From assembly GCA_028691595.1 (NCBI GenBank), contig JAQUZA010000225.1, positions 1 to 5,738 of the forward strand: a stretch of 5,738 nt of DNA, in the 5' to 3' direction. The notes under the pieces are model-generated. The model was not told the DNA's origin. It made no database searches and worked only from the letters and a program-made list of their open reading frames with translations. Source of the stretch: Candidatus Rifleibacteriota bacterium. Lineage in GTDB: Bacteria; Muiribacteriota; Ozemobacteria; Ozemobacterales; Ozemobacteraceae. Of the stretch, positions 1-5,005 are shown in pieces (position 1 is the first letter of the stretch; each line of letters opens with the position of its first letter). Made by a program: the position numbers and the translations under genes.

Positions 1-546
1 CTTTGAAAAGAAATGAATGGTGCCAAGGCCTGCCACCGGGCCATCAATAACATTCCTGAAACTGTGTGCGTCTATTTTTTCGCCGCTGCCATAACCTGAT
101 GTTGCAGAAGTGAAGAGAACAGACGAGAAAAAACAGCCACCCGGCTTCAGCATCCTGTGAATTTCAGTCAGAATTTCTTTGATGCCACTGCTGCTGTTTG
201 AGGCAAGGGCCCCAATTTCGACAACGGCATCGAAGACACCGTTGCTGAAAGGAAGCAGACCAGCATCTGACTGCAGAAGCAGAGGCTGGGTTTTTTCAGC
301 GCGGCAAAGTTCACGGGCTTTGGGCAGGGCGGCAAAAGCACCATCGAGAGCGACCGTTGCAAACCCCTCGCGGCAGAGAAACCAGGTATTGGCACCTGTT
401 CCACAGCCAAGATCAAGAACTCTCACGGTCTGGCGCTGATCGGGCTTAAAATTTCGCGCCATGAATCTGACAAGTTCTTCTGCCGGGTATCTTCCCCAGC
501 TTCTGGTCTCGTGAACTTCGTTCCAGGTTTTGTCAAAGGTTTTCAT
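1..546 (-). CDS. Class I SAM-dependent methyltransferase, C-terminus cut by the window edge
   Basis: Probable SAM-dependent methyltransferase; 182 residues are visible and the C-terminus lies beyond the left edge. Residues 43-51 read VLDLGCGTG, the glycine-rich SAM-binding motif I. D68 fits the acidic residue ending strand 2. D94 begins a D-x4-PF-x4-FD segment (94-106), and ILTEIHRMLKPGG (125-137) is the usual post-motif helix and turn. The N-terminal WGRYPAEELVRF (17-28) and the later SGYGSGEKID and GPVAGLG stretches resemble methyltransferases I recall from sialic/legionaminic acid gene clusters. The ATG at 546-544 has a GGAG six bases upstream (553-556) and overlaps the end of the FemAB-like gene by 14 bp, implying translational coupling. 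It would act in the cytoplasm, perhaps on the nonulosonate or its precursor. The family is secure from the motifs; the substrate is inferred only from position. Confidence 0.88.
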   Translation of the reverse strand, partial: MKTFDKTWNEVHETRSWGRYPAEELVRFMARNFKPDQRQTVRVLDLGCGTGANTWFLCREGFATVALDGAFAALPKARELCRAEKTQPLLLQSDAGLLPFSNGVFDAVVEIGALASNSSSGIKEILTEIHRMLKPGGCFFSSVLFTSATSGYGSGEKIDAHSFRNVIDGPVAGLGTIHFFSK

Positions 547-1585
547 CGTTGGCTCCATAATGATAATGCAGAAGTATCTCAGGCTGACAGCCCGTCAATT
601 TTTGCCAGCGTCGCGAAAGTTTATGGTAAACATCAGGCTGATGCAGGCGTTTTCCGATAAAGAAATCGTGTCTGAGCCGAGAGAATCCTGCCTTGAAGCG
701 AAAGAGGCTGTCGTCTTCTGCTAGAGAACCCCCGCCCCCCAGATGCAGAATCTTCGTGTTCGAGCCGGCGGTCTGGCGTGCAAATTCAAGCATCAAAAAA
801 GCGTTGGCCCGGGTGTTTCTGAAGTTTTCGTCTGAAGCTCCGAGGTGATAATGGGCTGATTCGCTGTCGAGCAGAAAAATTGCCGCGGCAGCAAGCTGAT
901 TATCCGGGGTAAAGGCTCCGGCAAAAAAGCGGTTCTGGGGCGGTAACTGCTCAATAGCCTCAAAATAAGGCTTCGAGAACAGGTAGTATGGTCTTGCCTG
1001 TAAGCGCCGCATGGTTTGATGATATAGCCCCTGAAATGATTTTAAATCGGGGAGTTGACGCAGGCTCAGCCCGAGGCGGCAAGCTGTTCGCCAGTTGCGT
1101 TGTCTTGGGCCTGTACAGTTGCCAAGGATTTCAGAAAACTGTGCATCTAGATTAATACTGGTTGTTACCCGGTTGTGGCTGATCTGATAAAAATCGGCGA
1201 ACCTGGCATGCATGTGCGTCAGGGGATTGAACCTGACAAATTCGGCCACAACACTGTTATGGGTTGCCCAGGCAGCAAAATCATTTTTAAATTCTACGAG
1301 ATTTGTGTCAGAAGCGTTGAAGGCCTGCGGCCCTCCGTATCCGTAAGCTGTTTCAAGGTCAAAGAAGCCATCACCGCCAATAATGGCAGGGATGGGGCGC
1401 ATCAGGAAAGGATGAAAAATCTGGCACGAACCTGAAGAATAAAAAAATGCCGCCGGCGTACCGTCACCGTTGGCACTGCAGACATTATGATAATGCCAGG
1501 TATAATAGATTTTTCCCGGAAAATCAGGCAATTGCGCGAGAATCTCATGCCAGCGGTTGGCAGAGGTTATAAGCTCAGGGCTCAA
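533..1585 (-). CDS. FemAB-like GNAT-fold acyl/aminoacyltransferase (BioF2-like family)
   Basis: A 350-residue protein resembling FemAB/BioF2-like GNAT-fold transferases, which move an acyl group from CoA or an amino acid from tRNA to an amine. With the TTG at 1585-1583 as residue 1, landmarks are YYTWHYH (27-33), PFLMRPI (59-65), YGYGGP (81-86), EFVRFNPL (115-122), a second half with LYHQTMRRLQARPYY (about 187-201), HYHLGAS (245-251) and LHLGGGGS (280-287). No signal peptide or membrane segment is evident, so it is probably cytoplasmic. No ATG exists near the N-terminus. The TTG at 1585 is preceded by GAGGTGG six bases away, whereas the more upstream TTG at 1603 and GTG at 1600 lack such a site. 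The gene overlaps the synthase by 11 bp and the methyltransferase by 14 bp. In this context it may acylate or aminoacylate an amino group of the nonulosonate or its precursor, possibly standing in for LegH. Family call is good; substrate and donor are unknown. Confidence 0.85.
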   Translation of the reverse strand: MSPELITSANRWHEILAQLPDFPGKIYYTWHYHNVCSANGDGTPAAFFYSSGSCQIFHPFLMRPIPAIIGGDGFFDLETAYGYGGPQAFNASDTNLVEFKNDFAAWATHNSVVAEFVRFNPLTHMHARFADFYQISHNRVTTSINLDAQFSEILGNCTGPRQRNWRTACRLGLSLRQLPDLKSFQGLYHQTMRRLQARPYYLFSKPYFEAIEQLPPQNRFFAGAFTPDNQLAAAAIFLLDSESAHYHLGASDENFRNTRANAFLMLEFARQTAGSNTKILHLGGGGSLAEDDSLFRFKAGFSRLRHDFFIGKRLHQPDVYHKLSRRWQKLTGCQPEILLHYHYGANDENL

Positions 1586-2627
1586 AGCTGACCACCTCAC
1601 CAAGATGCTGCCAGGTCAGTGGTTCATCGGCGGCAATGTCTTTTAACAGTCTGCGATTGAGAGCCTGGGGCAGCAGCTCAGGGCTGATGCCGGTGGCGGG
1701 TCTTTTTATCGCCAGATTTCGGCCCGAAGTAATCTGGCCGGCCTTGAGATCAACTGCTGCTACCAGACCTCGACGCACCAGTGCACGGTTTGCCCTCTCG
1801 CTGGGTGAGGCTATCTTAATGCCGGTGCCGAGCATGGTTGCTGTTTTGCGCACTGCGGCAACCATTGCCGCAAACTCCCGGGGTTCCATGGAAGCGGCAT
1901 GATCAGGGCCTGGCAGGCTGCGATCGAGGGTCAGGTGTTTTTCGATAACCACGGCACCAAGAGCGGTGGCGGCAATGGCTGCTTCGTTGCCGCTGGTGTG
2001 ATCTGAAAAGCCGACCGGAAGGCCGAAGGCCTGTTTCATGTTGGCGATGGCTCGCAGGTTTGTTTCGTCGGCCGGTGCCGGGTATTCGGTGGTGCAGTGC
2101 AGAAGAATGATTTCGTCGGCTCCGGTGTCTTTAAGGGTCTCGATGGCCTTCTGAACTTCGCCGAGGGTGCCCATGCCGGTCGAAAGAATAACCGGGAATT
2201 TTTTGCTGCCAATGCTCGCAAGAAACGGCAGATTGGTAAGTTCGCCCGATGCCACCTTGATTGCGACTGTACCGATGCCACAGAGCAGGTCGAGGCTTTG
2301 TTGCCCGTCCGGGGTCGAAAGAAACCCAAGACCACAGCTTTCGGCATAATCTTTGAGGTCGCCAAAGTCTGCAAATGGCAGTTCCAGGCCGACCAGCAGC
2401 TCATACTGGTCGGCGGCTGCGGTTTGTTGCTGATAGCCGGCGGTTGGCGCAAAACGGCCCGTACACTCGTATGCCTTGAAGGTTTGAAACTTGATGATGT
2501 CGGCTTTGGCCGCTGCCGCAGCCTCAATAAGCTTTCTGGCCATTTGGAGGTTGCCGTTGTGGTTAACCCCGGCTTCGGCGATGATTATCGGCCTATTTTC
2601 GAATAAATCAAGAAATGATCTGGCCAT
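1575..2627 (-). CDS. neuB: NeuB/LegI-family nonulosonic acid synthase (N-acetylneuraminate / legionaminate type)
   Basis: Cytoplasmic enzyme that condenses phosphoenolpyruvate with a six-carbon N-acyl amino sugar to give a nine-carbon sialic-type acid. The 350 residues match the family length. The TIM-barrel domain shows IAEAGVNHNG (16-25), IIKFQTF (44-50), LSTPDG (103-108), IKVASGELTN (123-132), ILSTGMG (147-153), LLHCTTEYP (175-183), VGFSDHT (205-211) and IEKHLTLD...LPGPDHAAS (228-246), the last holding a conserved metal-binding histidine region. The C-terminal SAF (antifreeze-like) domain starts near RRGLVA (285-290) and includes IKRPATGI (307-314). The LPGPDH form is typical of NeuB/LegI rather than PseI. 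The ATG follows the legB-like stop by two bases, with only a weak AAGAG upstream, so translation is probably coupled. The neighbouring PtmE- and LegB-like genes favour legionaminate or a relative over Neu5Ac; sequence alone does not fix the product. Confidence 0.95.
   Translation of the reverse strand: MARSFLDLFENRPIIIAEAGVNHNGNLQMARKLIEAAAAAKADIIKFQTFKAYECTGRFAPTAGYQQQTAAADQYELLVGLELPFADFGDLKDYAESCGLGFLSTPDGQQSLDLLCGIGTVAIKVASGELTNLPFLASIGSKKFPVILSTGMGTLGEVQKAIETLKDTGADEIILLHCTTEYPAPADETNLRAIANMKQAFGLPVGFSDHTSGNEAAIAATALGAVVIEKHLTLDRSLPGPDHAASMEPREFAAMVAAVRKTATMLGTGIKIASPSERANRALVRRGLVAAVDLKAGQITSGRNLAIKRPATGISPELLPQALNRRLLKDIAADEPLTWQHLGEVVSFEP
1592..1598 (-). promoter_or_regulatory. Shine-Dalgarno site that decides the TTG start of the FemAB-like gene
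   Basis: On the minus strand the bases GAGGTGG lie six bases before the TTG at 1585-1583, inside the last codons of the synthase gene. This is a strong anti-Shine-Dalgarno match at ideal spacing. It favours that TTG over the earlier in-frame TTG at 1603 and GTG at 1600. Confidence 0.6.
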
Positions 2628-2629
2628 GC

Positions 2630-3625
2630 TCAGCTCTTAAAATCTGCCGCGTCGGCGTAGGCGTTCGAATGCTCTTTGATCCAGGTGATTGTCTGGCTGA
2701 GGCCGTCAGAAAAGCTGACAGTTGGTTTCCAGGCGATCTCGACCCCTGCTTTGGCGGCAGAGCCTGTTAAGCGCATTACTTCAGAATCTGCCGGCCGGTC
2801 GCGGGCTTCGTCATGAATGATTTCTATTTCTGAGCCAATCAGCGCCGCGATATTTCTGGCGGTCTCTAAAATGGTGTAACCATGGCCGGTTGCCAGATTA
2901 TAAATCTGGGCACAGCCATCAGATAGGGCTGCAGCGGCAATAAACCCGGCGGCAGTATCGGTAACGAAGTTAAAATCACGCACCGGGCGGGTATCGCCGA
3001 GCAGAATCTTTTTGCCCAGCAGCGCCTGGGCAATTATGGTCGGAATGACCGCCCGCAGGGACTGGCGTGGCCCAAAAGTGTTGAAGGGTCTGACTATGGT
3101 TACCGGCAGGCCAAAAGCGCAATGGTATGACCGCCCGAGCATGTCGGCGGAAATTTTGCTGGCAGAGTAGGGGGATTGGGCCTGAAGAGGGTGATTCTCG
3201 TCAATGGGCACATAAAGGGCTGTGCCATAAACCTCACTGGTGGAAGTAAGCACTGTGCGCCTTATCTGGTGCCGGCGTGCCGCTTCAAGAATGTTCAAAG
3301 TGCCGTTGACATTGGTTTCGATGTAGCTCTGCGGAGCTGTGTATGAGAAGGGTATGCCGATGAGAGCTGCCAGATGAAAAACGGTGTCACAGCCGGCTAC
3401 CAGACCGTCAACCATGAACGGGTCGCGGATGTCTCCGGCAATAATAGTCAGGGCAGGGTGCCCGGCTGCTTCTGCCAGCCAGCCATTATTTGATCGTGAG
3501 TTGTAGCGGGTCAGAGCCTTGACTCTGGCTCCCTGTTTCAGGAGCGCTTCGGTCAGGTGACTGCCGATGAAGCCTGCCGCACCGGTAACCGCAACCGTAC
3601 GACCAGAAAAAAAATCAGTATTCAT
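2630..3625 (-). CDS. legB: LegB-like NAD-dependent nucleotide-sugar 4,6-dehydratase (extended SDR)
   Basis: A 331-residue extended short-chain dehydrogenase/reductase. Residues 15-21 (GAAGFIG) are the NAD-binding GxxGxxG motif, D65 sits in the GDIRD segment, HLAA is at 84-87, TSTSEVYG at 127-134 places catalytic E131, and Y153-x3-K157 (YSASK) is the SDR pair. The segment RYNSRSNNGWL (40-50) resembles the YNS...GWL signature of LegB proteins, which convert a GDP- or UDP-linked GlcNAc to its 4-keto-6-deoxy form, the first committed step of legionaminate synthesis. The frame stays open upstream to 3769, but that stretch covers the ptmE-like gene in another frame. The ATG at 3625-3623 directly precedes the Rossmann strand and is chosen; GGGA lies just before it. 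The gene overlaps ptmE by 11 bp and ends 2 bp before neuB. Codons 4-7 contain a T8 tract. It could alternatively be another sugar 4,6-dehydratase or epimerase, but the context supports LegB. Confidence 0.9.
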   Translation of the reverse strand: MNTDFFSGRTVAVTGAAGFIGSHLTEALLKQGARVKALTRYNSRSNNGWLAEAAGHPALTIIAGDIRDPFMVDGLVAGCDTVFHLAALIGIPFSYTAPQSYIETNVNGTLNILEAARRHQIRRTVLTSTSEVYGTALYVPIDENHPLQAQSPYSASKISADMLGRSYHCAFGLPVTIVRPFNTFGPRQSLRAVIPTIIAQALLGKKILLGDTRPVRDFNFVTDTAAGFIAAAALSDGCAQIYNLATGHGYTILETARNIAALIGSEIEIIHDEARDRPADSEVMRLTGSAAKAGVEIAWKPTVSFSDGLSQTITWIKEHSNAYADAADFKS

Positions 3626-4655
3626 AGTTTCCCGCCAGAGCAGCAAAATTATCGCATGCCTTTGAATAGTCATGGGGGTTGCCGATATCGAGCCAGAATT
3701 CTGACAACGGGTAGCAGCTGACCCCACCGGGCATGTTGATTGCGAGCTTGATAAGATCAGGCATATCAAGTTTCTGCCCGGCGGTTATGTGCTCGAGAAT
3801 CGAGGGTTCAAGAACATAAACTCCGGCATTGATGAAAATGCTGTGTGATGGCTTCTCTTCGATGTCGACCAGTTCGTCACCCCTCAACTGTAAAACACCG
3901 TAAGGAATCTGAAAGCTGAACTCGCGGGTGCAGACTGTGAGCGGTTTCGCTCCGGTTTGATGGAATTCAAGCAGATTGCCAAAGTTGATGGGCGAAAGAA
4001 TATCGCCATTCATGAGAATAAAGGGCTCTGAAGGCTTCAGGGGCAGCAGTGAAAGTGAGCCGGCCGTGCCGAGAAATGTTTCTTCCTCGAGAAAATTGAT
4101 GTTTGCACCAGCAACGGGGTGATCGATAAAATATTGTCTGATTTTATCGGCATGATAATTTATGGAAATATAGATACTTTCGATGCCGTGACGACGCAAC
4201 TGCTCAGCGATCAGGGCAATAATCGGCCGCCCGCCAACGGGCAACAGCGGCTTGGGAACGTCTCGGGTAATTTTCCCGAGTCTTGAACCCAGGCCACCAG
4301 CCATGATTACCGCGATATTGGGTCGGGGTTTGCGGGCGATGAGGTCTTTGAGCTGAACGAGTCTGACGACGCGCATCTGGCGGTCAACTACCGGCAGATG
4401 TTTGATCGAGCGGTTGGTCATGAGAAAAAGCAGTTCGTCGTCGGGGGTGGTCTGGGGGGCAGTTATCGGTTGCTGATTCATAAGCGCCGAGATCGGGCTT
4501 GAAAGGTCAGCCCCTCTGATAATGCCGCGTCTGATATCGCCATCGGTAACGGTGCCGATAAGCTTCTCATCGCTGTCAATGACCAGCGCGATTTCGAAAG
4601 CCGCATCATCTATCACCCTCAGGGTATCGAGGATGCTGGTCTGTGGCTGGATCAA
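3615..4655 (-). CDS. ptmE: PtmE-like nucleotidyltransferase with two CBS domains; start codon uncertain
   Basis: At least 346 residues. Two CBS domains fill the N-terminal third (the first with IGTVTDGDIRRG, 33-44; the second around IKHLPVVD, 84-91). A sugar-nucleotidyltransferase domain follows: IAVIMAGGLGSRL (114-126), then VPKPLLPVGGRP (133-144) with the phosphate-contacting lysine, LGTAGSL (195-201), metal-binding NGD (216-218), and FWLDIGNPHDY (320-330). This is the architecture of Campylobacter PtmE, which makes GDP-glucosamine for legionaminate; the CBS pair may sense nucleotides. It is the first gene of the minus-strand operon and overlaps legB by 11 bp. The first standard start in frame is TTG at 4655-4653, which has no good Shine-Dalgarno and cuts into a plausible N-terminus: the frame stays open back to the TGA at 4691-4689, encoding residues that look like normal family N-terminus. 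A rare ATC start at 4679-4677, or an ATG at 4692 joined by a frameshift, are alternatives. Function is well supported; the nucleotide (GTP) is inferred. Confidence 0.9.
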   Translation of the reverse strand: MIQPQTSILDTLRVIDDAAFEIALVIDSDEKLIGTVTDGDIRRGIIRGADLSSPISALMNQQPITAPQTTPDDELLFLMTNRSIKHLPVVDRQMRVVRLVQLKDLIARKPRPNIAVIMAGGLGSRLGKITRDVPKPLLPVGGRPIIALIAEQLRRHGIESIYISINYHADKIRQYFIDHPVAGANINFLEEETFLGTAGSLSLLPLKPSEPFILMNGDILSPINFGNLLEFHQTGAKPLTVCTREFSFQIPYGVLQLRGDELVDIEEKPSHSIFINAGVYVLEPSILEHITAGQKLDMPDLIKLAINMPGGVSCYPLSEFWLDIGNPHDYSKACDNFAALAGNYEY

Positions 4656-4684
4656 TATTTTTTCGAAGGCTCTGCTGATAAATG

Positions 4685-4690
4685 CACCTC
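4685..4690 (-). promoter_or_regulatory. Shine-Dalgarno-like GAGGTG upstream of the ptmE-like frame
   Basis: On the minus strand GAGGTG lies five bases before an ATC at 4679-4677 that is in frame with the ptmE-like gene. It is about 29 bases before the TTG at 4655, too far to serve that codon. It is the best ribosome-binding match near the gene and so bears on which start is real. Confidence 0.4.
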
Positions 4691-4716
4691 ATTTTAAGTT
4701 ATGCGTTTACAGAAGA

Positions 4717-4745
4717 AAAATAACAGAATTAGCCTCTCTGGTAAA
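4717..4745 (-). promoter_or_regulatory. Candidate sigma70-like promoter for the ptmE-legB-neuB operon
   Basis: On the minus strand TTTACC (4745-4740) is separated by 17 bases from TATTTT (4722-4717). TGT sits directly upstream of that box, giving an extended -10 form. Transcription would begin near 4710, leaving a short leader before the GAGGTG at 4690-4685. Both boxes are imperfect, four of six matches each, so this is a tentative call by eye. Confidence 0.3.
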
Positions 4746-4752
4746 CATGTTT
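4743..4752. repeat. Perfect 10-bp palindrome AAACATGTTT, possible operator
   Basis: A perfect short dyad sharing the AACATGT core with the site at 4968-4981. It overlaps the candidate -35 box of the minus-strand operon at 4745-4740, where a bound protein would block or recruit polymerase. Short palindromes arise by chance, so confidence is low. Confidence 0.25.
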
Positions 4753-4905
4753 TGCGGGGATTCAGCATTTCTCATAAATTATCGCATCGGCCGGAACCAT
4801 TTTTGTTATTGAGTTCTGAAAAAAATGTCGGTTTTAAAGGCATCAGAATAGTTCATTGGCTCACTTTTCATGTCGCAATTACCAATAATTGCCCGGCATG
4901 AATTC

Positions 4906-4933
4906 TTGACTGACGCTAATCTGTAGCTATTCT
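4906..4933 (+). promoter_or_regulatory. Candidate sigma70-like promoter for the membrane glycosyltransferase gene
   Basis: TTGACT (4906-4911) matches the -35 consensus at five of six positions and is followed, after 16 bases, by TATTCT (4928-4933), four of six. Transcription would start near 4940, giving a leader of about 65 bases that includes the palindrome at 4968-4981 and the ribosome-binding site. It is the clearest promoter-like pair in the window. Confidence 0.45.
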
Positions 4934-4967
4934 GCAAAAAAGGCGGGCGAGCAGGCAAAGAGTATGT

Positions 4968-4981
4968 GTTAACATGTGAAC
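4968..4981. repeat. Imperfect 14-bp palindrome (GTTAACATGTGAAC), possible operator
   Basis: The 14 bases are symmetric around ACATGT except at one base pair (positions 4 and 11). It lies between the candidate plus-strand promoter and the ribosome-binding site. A related perfect 10-bp palindrome, AAACATGTTT, occurs at 4743-4752 and overlaps the candidate minus-strand -35. A regulator binding both sites is possible but unproven. Confidence 0.3.
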
Positions 4982-4996
4982 AATCATTTTTTGCGC

Positions 4997-5000
4997 GAGG
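4997..5000 (+). promoter_or_regulatory. Ribosome-binding site of the membrane glycosyltransferase gene
   Basis: GAGG lies five bases before the ATG at 5006-5008, at normal spacing. It supports that ATG as the start, which also places a short basic segment ahead of the first membrane helix. Confidence 0.6.
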
Positions 5001-5005
5001 TACTG

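Larger units (their letters stand above)
4692..5005. other. Divergent intergenic region between the glycan operon and the membrane glycosyltransferase
   Basis: About 314 bp without a convincing gene, richer in A and T than its flanks. It must carry the promoters of both divergent transcripts. Short open frames here lack family-like sequence. It holds one good sigma70-like promoter on the plus strand, a weaker extended -10 candidate on the minus strand, and two ACATGT-centred palindromes. No terminator hairpin or RNA gene was recognised. Confidence 0.6.

Noticed and set aside
530..724. Plus-strand 64-codon open frame
   Set aside because: It is antisense to the 3' end of the FemAB-like gene, with no recognisable protein features.
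729..740. C5-G-C6 tract (G-rich on the FemAB-like coding strand) as a phase-variation tract
   Set aside because: It encodes the glycine run in LHLGGGGS, which appears to be a family feature, and it is interrupted by a C. The base composition is explained by the protein.
2097..2606. Open frame of 169 codons on the plus strand opposite neuB, and a 163-codon frame at 2036-2527 on the minus strand
   Set aside because: Both lie wholly inside the well-supported synthase gene and show no family-like motifs; they are out-of-frame shadows.
3626..3769. N-terminal extension of the legB-like frame to 3769
   Set aside because: The extra 48 residues lack any SDR feature and overlap the conserved C-terminus of the ptmE-like gene; the Rossmann strand begins just after the ATG at 3625.
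4693..4698. TAAAAT on the minus strand as a -10 box for the operon
   Set aside because: No acceptable -35 box lies 16-18 bases upstream, and transcription would start within or after the GAGGTG ribosome site.
4876..4891. Inverted repeat CAATT/AATTG as a hairpin or operator
   Set aside because: Arms are only five bases and AT-rich, which is expected by chance in this region, and no T-run follows.
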